Shown here: positions 22,773-34,684 of the stretch, one piece after another
How positions within the stretch are numbered: the stretch's first letter is position 1
Layout: every line of letters begins with the position of its first letter
Origin: Hofstenia miamia
Lineage: Eukaryota > Xenacoelomorpha > Acoela
Assembly: GCA_004352715.1 (NCBI GenBank)
Contig: SCFE01000073.1
Location: forward strand, 1,113,594-1,175,374
Direction of reading: 5' to 3'
Length of the DNA stretch: 61,781 nt
Position numbers and translations under genes: made by a program
Notes under the pieces: model-generated
Database searches by the model: none
Told to the model about the DNA's origin: nothing
Seen by the model: the letters and a program-made list of their open reading frames with translations, nothing else

Positions 22773-24060
22773 TTATGTTGCAGCATCGTATATTACAAAT
22801 ATACTAACAACAAATGCTGGTAAGGTAACAGCTACAACAATAGTGTCGGAAAATACAAAGCACAAAACAAAAGTTAACATTACAAAAAATTGATATTTGT
22901 TGCTAGTTAAGCCAATTATAAAAAGTGTATCTTGACCAAGCCTTATTGCTAATCTTAGGGTAAGAATGCGAGCAAATGTAACCCATAATTTCAGCGTTGA
23001 AGTGCTTTTTTCGGAAACCAAATTGTGCGTTCGCAAGAATTGAAATGGGGCGATAATTTTCACATTTTAGAGGATTTTTTTTATATAACGGGGTTACATT
23101 TGCGAGCTTTAAGTGCGAAGGAAGTGAATTGGTTCTAATACAGGTATTTATAATAAAAGTTAGTGAATCAATTATTTCATTTGCACATTCCTTAATACAC
23201 CAAGTAGAAATTGCAGCTGGGGCACTTGATTTGTTAGTTTTTTGTTTAGAAATAGCTAGCTTTAAATACTTCTTGTTTAGTGACAAATCTAAAGGAAAAA
23301 TTTCTTTTCAAATTTGTGTGCTTTGAAAGGGTATATGCTCACCATTACTATTTTCAATCGAATGTATAGGATTATGCCCTTGCAAATTTTGATTTAATAC
23401 ATTTCTGATAAATTCCTATTTTTTCCTTAGAATTTGAAAGATTTTCAAAAATTTTGCTCGCGTAGGTATTTTCAGGCTGTCGAATAGCAATATTACATTT
23501 ATTTCTAGCTAATTTGTAAGCGTTGTAATTTTGACTAGATTTAGAAGGCAGGTATGTTTTATAAGCTAAATTCTTAGTTTTTATTAGCAATTTTAAAGCA
23601 GACGTTAGACAATGTTTTTCTTTGAAATCCTTTGTACCTGATTTTTCTCTAATGAATATTCGCTTTTTGGAGAAATATATATTTACTTAGATTTCAAAAA
23701 TGCTTAGAAAAGACTGAAACATTTGATCTACATTGACGTGTATAAAAACATTGTTCCAAGATTCTTGTCTCCAATTATATTTCAACACTGTAAGTAAACC
23801 TGGATCTTTTAAACGAGCTACACGTTATTTAAATTTTTGAGCTATTTGATTTGTTATATTCTTTTAATCTAGTTTAATGTAGATTAATTAGATTTTGAAG
23901 GAACTCATTTATTAGGTCTAATAATTTTATTTAACGTTTCTAAGCAGTCCTCAATTCGGAATGTTTACATTTAAATGTTGTATTACTAATCTGTATTTCT
24001 ACTTCTAGCCTTGAGAACGTAGGCTTAACATATTTTTATCCAATACCACATAAGAATCAA
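22773..24060 (-). pseudogene. LINE (non-LTR retrotransposon) reverse transcriptase relic
   Basis: On the minus strand, pieces in different frames follow the order expected for non-LTR RT. At about 23230-23290 is SLNKKYLKLAISKQKTNKSS then APAAISTWCIKECANEI, typical of the segment just before the RT. LPSHLKLANVTPLYKK and CENYRPISIL (about 23060-23140) match the conserved WK-x-AxVxPxxKK and NYRPISL blocks. AQFGFRKKHF (about 23010) is the QxGFR block. Catalytic FADD is not found; the frame is broken by stops and frameshifts. Upstream sequence (23839-24060) is repeated at 32454-32700, showing a family with more than one copy here. Confidence 0.75.
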
Positions 24061-24089
24061 CAAGGTAAAATATAACCTATCCTATCTTT

Positions 24090-24304
24090 CAAGGGCGTAT
24101 GCAGAAGTTTCTAATGGGGGACATCTTTGTCGTGATCAAGTTAGTGACCAAGGGTAGGATGAAGCCCATGAATTTTTCAAAATATTCAAAAAAAAACTTT
24201 CGTTTCTAAATTATTTCAATATTTTTGCCTAAAATGGTTCGATTTAACTAATCGAAAGCAAATTTTTAAGACCTGATCCACCAACTCCCCTCCGTACATC
24301 ACTG
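24090..24304. mobile_element. 215-bp hAT-type MITE with 8-bp target duplication
   Basis: The left end CAAGGGCGTATGCAGAAG and the right end (reverse complement CAGTGATGTACGGAGGGGAG) fit one CAGTGGCGTAC-type consensus common in hAT elements. The flanks CTATCTTT (24082-24089) and CTATGTTT (24305-24312) agree at 7 of 8 positions, as expected for an aged 8-bp hAT duplication. No coding sequence. It lies next to the 5' side of the LINE relic. Confidence 0.7.
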
Positions 24305-25446
24305 CTATGTTTTATTAATTGTCAATCATATCTTTTAATTCATTTTTACTTGACATAATATATTTTGCTCTCAGCTATCATTTTGATAGGCCACTAAAAA
24401 TTGGTCAAGAAAAAATTCAGCCTAGTGGTAGTCAGAATAGAAAACACATATTTCAGACTTTTCTTGTCAAGCATATGCTTTCAAGTGGCTGTTGCTTGCA
24501 GCGAACGATCTCGGAATGATCAAAAACTGCTTGAAAACAATTATGGGTGATGCCAGACTAGAAGAACTTTTGCTCTATATTGTAAAAAATATTTAAAAGG
24601 AAACTTGAAAATGGATAGTATAATAAAAACTGATGGTTGCTATTGAAGAAACAGCTATTGGTTTTTTATATATGTGTATTTTCAAATCATGTTGATTTGT
24701 TAATATTATTTGCAAGCAATCAAAAGTCAACTAATATTTGTTTATAGGCATATACTTTTAGCAGATACATTTGTACCATTGAATTAGTGTAGGGGAATTT
24801 CAATGCGCTTTTAATTTTAAAAGATTTTATTTCAATAGGATTGCGTGAGATCGAATTTTGTTTTGAAGCTGAAATTGATTTGTAACCAATATAGAATGTA
24901 ATCTTTGGACTACATGCAAGACATTTTTTGTCATTTTGTCAACACTAGGACGTTTATAATTAGGACAATAAAAACGCAAAAAGCAAAAATTTACATAATC
25001 AGAAACTTGTAAAATTACTCTGAAAATGATTGTTCTCCACTGCAATTAATCGTAGTGTTTGACTGTTTGATTTTTCCCATTTTTTCTGATCAAAATATGA
25101 ATTCATAATAAGCCTTATTTCAAGATACTAATTTGACCACCCTGCGCCTACAACAAAGGTAACAAGAGTGAACCTACATTATGAGAAACTGTTTGAATTT
25201 CAAATCATACACATTTGCTATCATTGTTTGTCAAGTTTTGTTAATATACACCACTCATCAAACATACACAGATATGTCTTATATAGCATTTCTCATATTT
25301 CAGTAATTATTATTTGGGCTATCAAGATTTCACTATACATGTGGTAGGTTTAAAGAATTAAAATGAAATGATTCTAACTGCAAATATTCAAGGGACAGCA
25401 ATTTCGCTAATGCACCGCTTATATATTTTTTCTCGGTGGCCATCCG

Positions 25447-25475
<29 letters not shown>
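25447..25475. repeat. (TA)n microsatellite
   Basis: A TA run of about 29 bp, immediately left of the slightly GC-richer patch at 25500-25740. Confidence 0.95.
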
Positions 25476-25478
<3 letters not shown>

Positions 25479-27167
25479 ATATATACATATATGAAATTTC
25501 AAAGTGGCAGATGGTAAGTCAACCAGAATAGTTAGTATAGATGTGTGCATACACATGATTATTGTCGTGGGGATCTCCATGAACATTTTCATTGAGAGGG
25601 AGCGGTTGGGATATTTCATAGATCAGAATAAGGCTTACTTTCTGATCAAATCTTTTCTGTACTTTGAACCAGGCCTTTTTCACTAGTTTCAACTACCTCA
25701 TCATAGACCCAGTTTTATCGAATTTCAAAGGTGTGCCAAACAACCTCTAATCTGTATGCAAAGTGACGACTAGAATTGCGCAAAAATTAATAAAACCTTA
25801 ATTTAATAGCAATTCCGAACAATGAGTCAAAGATACCGAATTCGTGCTGTTATAATTTAATTATTTGCAACCATTATTTTGCTTATCATATTAAATTAAA
25901 TTTCAAATTATGTTAATGCATGAATTTCTGTTGAATACAAGGCAAAGGTGATTTAGAAAAATTTACAAAATATAAAACTGGATAAACCATGATTTAATTT
26001 TATCAGTTTTATCATGACTAACGCATCAAGTAAGTGCAAACACTAACAAAGTACATTTTGAAAAGGAAACTATAATGAGTCAAATGTAAATAGGTGTATA
26101 ACTGATAATTACTACCAATGTAGATGTTTCTTAGCGTGCTTATAATTTAAGAATTATTTTTTAGCAAAGTTATTACCTTGCTAATAGGGATTTGAATCAT
26201 ATTTATTTTAATCCCATAGACAATTCCCATGGTGAAATTTATTGAAGCAAATTAGAACAACAAACGACGACAGAATCTTTTCTAAAATTGTATTTTATAT
26301 TTCATTATAAATTATATATATAATTTAATTAATTTGCAGCAACCTCAGCAATTTTTCTATAAGATGCAAAATTTTTTGTGACATATTTTTTAGTTAAAAC
26401 AGTATTTAAGTCAAACAACGTAGACATAGATTTTATTTCTTAAAGAAATTTATTGTTAAAAATATTTATAGGTAAGCAAACTATGTATCACAGTGTGAAA
26501 AAAACATCTATAAGAAATTTGGCTTAATGAAATATAAATAGGGCCATAAAATGTTAGAGATTTTTATGCTAAAAATTTAGAGCGACTTTGTTTTAGTAAA
26601 AGTTGTGTTTAATACTCAGTTTCGGAGATATAGTAGCTTAAATTAAGTGTGCTTGCAATATATCATTGCAGAACTGGAATTTTCAAATGGAAATTTCCTA
26701 TTCATGTTTGATCACGCATTCATTAAAACATTGGAAAATGTACTATTTACACATTTAACGAATGCTTCAAGAGAAATTGTTCTTTCTAGTGACTTTCTCG
26801 TATCTTTTCGACGTAGGCACGCTGGCTCCGAGCGATCCAATTGCTAGACGCATTGATGCATTAATCTATTTGAGATTGCCATTTCAATAATGGGAATGCT
26901 CATTGACTTTTAAATTAAGGCGGTGATTGCCTTTTTAAGGCGGTGCAAATGTTTTAGAAAAATATCTAGAATAATAGAACGTTATTCATGTATTGTATTA
27001 AAGTGTTTAATATGCATAATTATAATTTGTTGAGAATTTAGAAAAAAATGCCTATTCAATAAAATATAATTTGAACAAAGGCATTTTAATCATTTATTAG
27101 AAATTGTAGGGGTTTGATTCAACACGTCAAGTTAAGTATTTATTAAACACTCTTTACGGCACTTGGT

Positions 27168-27188
27168 ATATATATATATATATATATC
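27168..27188. repeat. (TA)n microsatellite
   Basis: A TA run of about 21 bp, 145 bp left of the hairpin at 27333-27363. Confidence 0.95.
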
Positions 27189-27332
27189 TCAGCTTTCTCA
27201 ATTCGTTGGGAAAACCAGAGCTCTATTGTTAGTCACCCTAAACTTCTTAGCGTAGTTTTAACAAAAAGAAGATTTGAATAGCATCTAGTGAATTTATCAA
27301 ATCACATTTTTAATAACTTTAAATATATATAT

Positions 27333-27363
27333 GACCGATTTCGATTTACTAAATCATCTTCAG
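27333..27363 (-). repeat. Penelope-like / hammerhead-like hairpin motif
   Basis: On the minus strand it reads CTGAAGA, T, then GATTT-AGT-AAATC, then GAAATCGG. CTGANGA, a stem-loop and GAAA are the core pieces of a hammerhead ribozyme, which is known in Penelope-like element termini. There is one extra base between CTGAAGA and the stem, so cleavage activity is doubtful. The same arrangement occurs at 12762-12793. A short (TA)n lies beside it. Confidence 0.35.
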
Positions 27364-27653
27364 ATACAGGTTTTTGGAAATCATTAAATTTACAATCAAC
27401 TACGCTTACCATTACAATATCTGTATTACATGCCCTAAGACAAATGTAGTAAAGATTTACTGCTTTTATGGATACTTTTCGACATGGTTAATTATACTGG
27501 TCTACAAAATGTAGGATCTGTTGTTGGTAAATTTAATACGTAGAGTTAAAATATGCTGTCAGTTTTTAATGTCAAGTTTAGTTTTCGGGAATTTTCCATT
27601 TTGATGAATAGCTTAATTAAAATTATAATTAATATTACTTCCAAACTTCTAGC

Positions 27654-27675
27654 TATATATATATATATATATATA
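27654..27675. repeat. (TA)n microsatellite
   Basis: A TA run of about 22 bp. Confidence 0.95.
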
Positions 27676-28813
27676 GACACATTAAAGTACTATAAGTTAA
27701 CAAATTTAAAGAAGTCTTCCTTATTGCAAAAATTTTAGCTTATGTGAAGGTGTATCCTTATTATAATTCACCAGAAATTTTATGTTGGAATTCGACTAAA
27801 TCAATGCAAATTGTACAAGGAGAAGAAAATATATTTTAGGTATAAGAACATCATCTGTATGAGGAACATGCTATAATGCTGATGTCATTTTGATATTCTT
27901 TGCCATTTTTCTTATATTTGACAGTTATCCCAGTAATGTTTGTCACACAAAAGTAGCAGTCAGTAAGATGATTGCTTAGCTCATACCAAATAAATAGGAT
28001 CCCCAAAAATCATTTATTTTCTCATTCTGAACACCAAGAAATAAGATTGTTATTAGCGTTGTACCATATATGAAACAAATAACTTTGCTCCTGACTCCAA
28101 AGTTGCACTCGAAATATTTATGATAAGAACGTTGCAGTGCTACTGTTGGGTTCTCCACATTTTTGTGAAAACATGTAGGCCATATATGTAGCAAAGCAAA
28201 CTGCGTAACCTACACAATGACGATAAGTTATTGTAGATACAATTAATCATTGAATTTTACAATATATTCCTCATTCTGTATTAAACAGATAATCATATAA
28301 AGAAACAAATTTTGTGAGGGAACAATTCCTTTTGCAAAATGGCATCACTGTGATCTGCCACTTCTTACTCATCCTCAGTAAGAAATAGTACGATGTCTGA
28401 ATATAATAAAAGATGTAAATATGCATTTGCATATGCCCTTAAGAAAATTATTGATCTCATATTGTAAAATGGATATCAAATTCGTAATCAACATAATCAA
28501 GTTACATACAATTGGTATCTCAAATTTGCTGTTGTTGATCACTGCAATCATAGCTTCTCAGATTTTGGTTCTAGGTGTTATTATAATTATAGATACATTA
28601 TTGTAAATTCAAATTTCTAAATATGAATAACGCGATTGAAGGAGTTTAGAGAAAAAAATGTTATTACCAAGAATAATAATACAAATATAGTACTCACAAC
28701 TCCAGAACTGTGAAAATGAATATTACTCTGTAACAAACAAAAACAAAAATGAAAAAAAGAAGCATATTGAACATTCAATTTTATTAGTGTGTATATTAAA
28801 AAGTAATTATTAT

Positions 28814-29252
28814 AAATTTTAATTTTGATATTTCTTGGCTTCATCATTGTATTTGCATATAAATGCAATTTCACTATAAAGCATGCAATCGTAGTCTGCC
28901 GATTTTGTACAGTTGTTGAGCTATGAATCCTGCATATGAGTATGAAGTTTATGCTTACAACGTTTCGATTTTTTACATTATTTTATACCCCTTATTGGAA
29001 ATTTTGAAATATCAACTTTTAGNNNNNNNNNNNNNNNNNNNNNAAATTTTAATTTTGATATTTCTTGGCTTCATCATTGTATTTGCATATAAATGCAATT
29101 TCACTATAAAGCATGCAATCGTAGTCTGCCGATTTTGTACAGTTGTTGAGCTATGAATCCTGCATATGAGTATGAAGTTTATGCTTACAACGTTTCGATT
29201 TTTTACATTATTTTATACCCCTTATTGGAAATTTTGAAATATCAACTTTTAG
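28814..29252. repeat. 209-bp direct repeat on both sides of a 21-N gap
   Basis: Bases 28814-29022 are repeated exactly at 29044-29252, separated only by N at 29023-29043. One copy ends and the other begins right at the gap. This is the pattern of two overlapping contig ends placed side by side rather than a biological duplication. Confidence 0.93.
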
Positions 29253-29277
29253 ATATTATATTTTAAAAGTATGTGAA

Positions 29278-29310
29278 CCAGTGGCGTACTCAAGGGGTTT
29301 TAAGGTATGG
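29278..29310 (+). repeat. solo hAT-like terminus
   Basis: CCAGTGGCGTACTCAAGGGG fits the CAGTGGCGTA-type hAT end seen at 24090 and 29894. No matching right end was found nearby. Confidence 0.4.
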
Positions 29311-29893
29311 AATATATGGGGTAAAAATACCCTGCTCACAAGCATTTGAAAACGTAAATAGTAGTAATATTTAAAAACATATTTGAATCATTTCGTTATT
29401 AATTTTGTTTTGAGGGGAAGGGAATAATAATTCTTTTCGATGATAATTTATAGAAATTTTTGAAGATTGTATTGTGGCTTTAATTAATATTCAAAGATGT
29501 ATCAGGACATATTTTAATTTCTGTATGTATGAAAACAATTGTGCTCACAAGTTATCAAGACAACGATTCCTTGCACAATGTACATTACTTTTGATACAAG
29601 AGAAGAAATATATTCTTTTTCATACTTAGGAAAGTGTTAGTTAAGATCTATTCTATGTTTATTGTTGTTAAATGACCACCGGTGTTCTAGAAATTTTGCT
29701 AATATGTTTGAATTTCTCTTGAATTGGTTATTACTTTACAACTACACTTCTAACTCTTTCATTCACTTGCTCATGATTTTCATAAGCTAATCGCACTCTA
29801 GACCGTTCACCAACATCACCCAATTTTGGCCTATGTACCTCTTGACGGTAAGTCATGGTCTTATAATCAAACTTGATAACATGATAGTTCAAG

Positions 29894-30247
29894 CAGTGGC
29901 GTAGCCAGGCCAGGTCCATCCTGGAGAGGACCCTACCATTTTCGCAAAATGACAAAAATTAGCTCGCTCATTTCGTAAAGATCTTTGACCTAACTAATTT
30001 AGTGAATTCATGTTTAATTCCATTCAAACATAAACATTTTGCCGACTTTGATTTCCCCTGATTATCATCAATAACATAACTAAATAACTACATGCATATC
30101 GTTGCCTGAACGTGGGAAATACTTTCTATTTTCATAGATACATATATGCCATTTTTTATTATCAAATTTGCCAATGGAAAATTTTTGAATGGCCCTATCT
30201 GGTTTCTTAATGCCCCTGGTATTGACGATATCCTGGCTACGCGCCTG
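29894..30247. mobile_element. 354-bp hAT-type MITE
   Basis: The left end CAGTGGCGTAGCCAGGCCAG and the right end (reverse complement CAGGCGCGTAGCCAGGATAT) share GCGTAGCCAGG. The interior is AT-rich without a transposase. The 8-bp flanks do not clearly match. Confidence 0.65.
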
Positions 30248-32240
30248 TTTTCACTGTTTTCAAATGCTTTTTTGAAATACATATAAAAAATTTAAAATGT
30301 AATCTATACGCCTCCACACTCATTTTCTGCCTGCGCAACCGATGCGACTAATTAAATATGAATATATTTTTCAACAAAGTTACTATGAAAGTTTTTGCAA
30401 GCTTGAATTGCTAAGCACACCTAAATTTATTTGATAGATGTTCAAAAACAAAATGTACTGGCAGCGAAGACTTTGGTAAGTTTTATTTTGATAAAATCAA
30501 CCTAAGTACCTGCATTAATGACTAGGGCAACCATTAGTTTTTTCTAATTTATTTCTTTTATTTTATTTCCCTTTGAACTGTTTGTGCTATTGATTTATTT
30601 TGTTTATTCTTTCTTTACACTCGTCTATGGCAAAGTCCTTACTTATTCAAATACTATTCAGTAGCTTCATAAATATGAAAATCATTATTTCTTTTAGATG
30701 CAGGATTCCCAATAGGTTAGATTCACTAAGACCATTTTCTACAGCATATTTTTCTACTAATTAAACTTGTTTTCTTGTGTTAAATATTTTTTCGCTTTTG
30801 CATGAAGTTAAATTATTACTAGTCACATACTTTTTCCATTTTTCAGTTATCTTAGTGAAAAGCAAACCAACTTGGGTACAACAGACGACAGCACACTATA
30901 GACTTTTGTCTCAGTTAAATTACTCATGTAGGATATGCCAAATATCTAGTGTGTGAACGAGAAATTTATAAAAATACAATTGGCGAAAACGTACACTGTT
31001 ATTTCGATTTACAAAACACTATTAATCAAAAAATCAATCGTGTCAGTTTGTTGAATTTATGGGAATAGCGTCGTTTTCTTATTTTTAAAATTAAATTTTC
31101 ATGTAGTTTATAATTACTTTTTATCTGTTCTTGAACATAAAGTTCTTCAGAATCGTGTATCGAGTTCAATACACAAAGGTTTAGCTTCATTTCAAAATTT
31201 AGTAGCTAAGATATTATTTTACTTGAAAAAGATTGTCAAAATCACTCTCACTTTGGCAGTCTGAATGAGTTTTTATTCCAACGTTAATGTTATTTCATCT
31301 TTTTATATAGCACTCCGAAATTTCTGTGCCTTTTTTAGGAATGTATTAATATCAGGAAATACCATTTTGTGTTACCTATTCATCGAGTCTTTTTGTATCT
31401 CGAATCCATTATTTATTTTTTAGCTAAATATGAGAAAAAAATAATTTGCAGATTGACTATATGTTTATTACAAGTAATACTGCAAAAAGCGAAAGGAAAC
31501 AGCAAAATCTGCTACTATAATTTCTATTTGCTTATTGCCGCAAACCTATTTATCCCTCCTCCTCATTGTTTTTCAGAGTAATAGGTGAAAGATTTTTTGG
31601 GTTTGACATTTTGGCTTGATTGTAAGGCTTAGCACTTTAGTTCTCTCCATTTCAATTCAATTATTTATTTATATAATTATAGAAGTTCCTTCTCATTATT
31701 TAAAAACATTTTGAATTTTCAATTTGCTAAATTTCTCTATATAAATTTTGCCACACTGCTTATAAATAACGCCTTTAATATTACTAGTGCCGCAGTCTGG
31801 ATGGATAATTGTTGTTATTAGTTCAGCTTATTTTTTCATATGAAATAACATTGTTTATGACCCTAAATGGTGTTCTCAGTATTTTTAGTTCAATGAAAAA
31901 ATGATTGTAGAGCACGTGGGCATCTCAAAAATAAATTAGGATCATAATATGAATTTACCAAATTTTTGCGGAGCTGAATAAAACTTTGGAAATCAGTAGC
32001 AATGGCTGCAGTATTAATCAATGATGCGTCCAATTCTCTTTTTTCACCCAACATTATCCTCTATGTTTTGATATCAATCAATTGCCAATTAACCTTAAGA
32101 AAATGCAAATATTGATTATTCAAGTTATATTTGTCAGAAATTATGTGAGCCGGGGAATAAATATAAATTTGTTTATACTGGAGAATCAAATAATAAACAT
32201 TTGGATTTTGCTGAGTTTCCTAAAATAACACAAAGTCTAA
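30248..32240. other. AT-rich intergenic stretch, nothing recognised
   Basis: No protein motif or inverted-repeat element was seen on either strand. The open frame at 31369-31581 has no recognisable family. Confidence 0.5.
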
Positions 32241-32252
32241 TGAACTTGAACT

Positions 32253-32361
32253 CTGCTAACCGAGATGGGGGGAGTTGGTGATGCACCCCAATAATATTTT
32301 TTCCAATGAATCAGCAGATGTTGCAATATAGNAAAAGTTTATCTTTTGCTACATTTTTGCA

Positions 32362-32395
<34 letters not shown>

Positions 32396-32700
32396 ATATT
32401 TTGAATCTCCGATATTGCAATGGCGAATGCATTATTTATATATTTATATTTTCGAGCTACAGATTTGTTATATTCTTCTAAAAGAAAGACTAGCTTCAAT
32501 GTAGCCTAATTAGTTTTTGAAGGAACTCGTTAATTACGTCTAAATAATGTTATGTCGGTTTTTTCTAAACAGTTTTCAATTAGGAAAGTCCACATTTATA
32601 TTTTGTATTTCCACTCATGTGTTTCTATATTAGTCTTGAAAATAGGTTAACGTCTAATAATTTATTTTTATCCAATACCACAGAAGAATCATGAATTTAA
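32253..32700 (-). mobile_element. second fragment of the 22.8-24 kb LINE family
   Basis: 32454-32700 parallels 23839-24060 over about 240 bp (shared pieces include GAGCT..GATTTGTTATATTCTT, TTTTGAAGGAACTC and TTTTTATCCAATACCACA). 32253-32325 parallels 22503-22565. The intervening RT region is missing, so this copy is a deletion derivative of the same family. A (TA)n run occupies 32363-32393. Confidence 0.55.
32363..32393. repeat. (TA)n microsatellite at a deletion junction
   Basis: A TA run of about 31 bp lies between the two parts of the deleted LINE copy. Confidence 0.95.
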
Positions 32701-33399
32701 ATTTGTTTTTGCTTTTATTACACATGTAGCTTACTAAGTGAGATAGCCAGGATGATGAGGTGGTCGCCCCCTCCCCGCAGTAACTTATAAGCTGGTTACT
32801 GAACTATTTCGTATTGTGTTCACGGTTTTGTTTTTGCTCTTAACAGATTTTGAGTTTAGGTAAATAATTATATTTTGTTGGTTAAAAAATTCTAGTGGTT
32901 ATAAAAAAATATCACCCTGAATTTTGTTTACTTGCTAACTGGAAACGCCGTTCAAAGTTGACGAAACGGAACCTGACCTGTTTCCACTCCTGGTCTATAA
33001 GTACTCAACAAACAAATATTTGAATATCTCATTTTTACTATGGAAATATCTAACAAAAGAATTTCTCTATATAAGAAAGCATTTTTGCGAAAATGTAGTT
33101 ACGACGTTTTGCTTCTAAAAGGGCGATATTTATTCACGCTTTAGTTGAATTGTGAAATTATGAAGTCATTTATTGTTTATGCATTGAATTTGGCTCATAT
33201 CACCTTTGGGTTCTTACTTCATTACTTTAAAATACTGTGAAGGCCTCTGAAACATAATTCGCGAGTTGTTCTGCATCTGCCTCTACAATTTCTACACAAC
33301 AATCAGTTCTCAATGAATTGTTCTGTCAGTTGAAGAGAAACTTTTTACTAAATCCAAAGCTCAATATATTGCTTTTCTTTACTCATGTGAAAATTGATA

Positions 33400-33860
33400 T
33401 TCATGGCAAGTGATTTCTTTTCAGAAATACCAGGTAACCATGACTGACTATGAGCTCCATTGAAGGATATAGAGGTGTCTCTGGTGTTGCCAAATCATTG
33501 ATAGCAGCAGTTTGGTGAAAAAGCCTTTAACAAAATATGCAATGCTCTCGGACAAAGTATGATTGACGAATTTTTAAAATACGCACTTCCTTCTTTAACA
33601 AAGGATGTTCAATGTGTATTTCAGCTGCAAGGGCATGCATAAATATGAATGTTGAAAAAGTGGAACCCCACGTCCTGATGCAAACTCACAAGGCTTATAT
33701 TCTTAAGACTGAAGATATTATAAACTTTCTTGTGGAACGTTTCAAAAGAAGATTCCTTCGGAAAAGTTTGTTTTTTCTTTGCAATCAATTTGCTACCAAT
33801 GCTTCTGTCTATTATTTGTGCTTTATTTTAAACAAAAATCTTTATAATTAGAAAAAGCGC
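33400..33860 (+). other. unassigned open region
   Basis: A 79-codon frame (33612-33851) reads HVLMQTHKAYILKTEDIINF then LVERFKRRFLRKS, somewhat protein-like. I recognise no family, and upstream frames are closed. It may be a decayed exon or transposon piece. Confidence 0.2.
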
Positions 33861-34082
33861 CCCCTATGAGATAAATTTCGGGCATCGCCAGTGAGTTTAC
33901 TGTAGAATATTTTTTAGTTTTTCTTAGTATTTAATGTCAAAATATTTTATTAGATCTTCGTGCACTTAAATAACAAAAAGTTAGTAAAAGTGAACCTACT
34001 TTACGAAAAACTATGAAGCATAAGAATTTGAATTTAAAATATGATTGTTTTTCAAGTAGGCCTGGTATTTTAATAGACGTCA

Positions 34083-34087
<5 letters not shown>

Positions 34088-34129
<42 letters not shown>
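34088..34129. repeat. (TA)n microsatellite
   Basis: A TA run of about 42 bp, one of the two longest here. Confidence 0.95.
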
Positions 34130-34130
<1 letters not shown>

Positions 34131-34684
34131 CTGAACTTAGTGATTCACATCGCATTGTCGAAACTAATTAGTAAAGAAAAGGCATGCATCTTTATAAAAT
34201 GGCGCTGGTAACATTTAAGTTGAAGTTCAAATATGACTGGCATTTGATACTAATTACTACATTCTTTCAAACGAGAATATCTCTGACCATGCTCTCACAG
34301 AATCAAACAACTGTAGTTTATATTAATTTAACAGTGCAATCTCTCACACGTACAAGTTCAGCCTATTCGGCTACTTAATTTTATACATTGAAGAAGAAAC
34401 CGAATTTGGTTATATCCTACGAATAAACTCAAAAAGTTGTACTCAATGATATAATGTATTAACACGTTAACGTAACAAATTGGTCCTTTATTTTTGTTAA
34501 TTTTTATCAACAATTTGTCAAATTGCGGCGCTTCTATAATTCAATTCTTATTCATTGACAACCAAAAATTATTTACGAGTAATCTTCTTGTTATCAATGA
34601 AAATTATTTAAGATTAAACAATCGGTTCTTAGAAAATAATGCATAGTTCCGTAAAGGCCAAAAATATTTTATATTATATCGTAT

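Larger units (their letters stand above)
24313..28813. other. AT-rich stretch with few recognisable features
   Basis: Several open frames of 60-75 codons occur (for example 25504-25686 plus and 26647-26847 plus), but none shows a family motif. The patch at 25500-25740 is slightly GC-richer and could be a decayed exon or repeat. Three (TA)n runs and the hairpin at 27333-27363 are listed separately. Confidence 0.45.
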
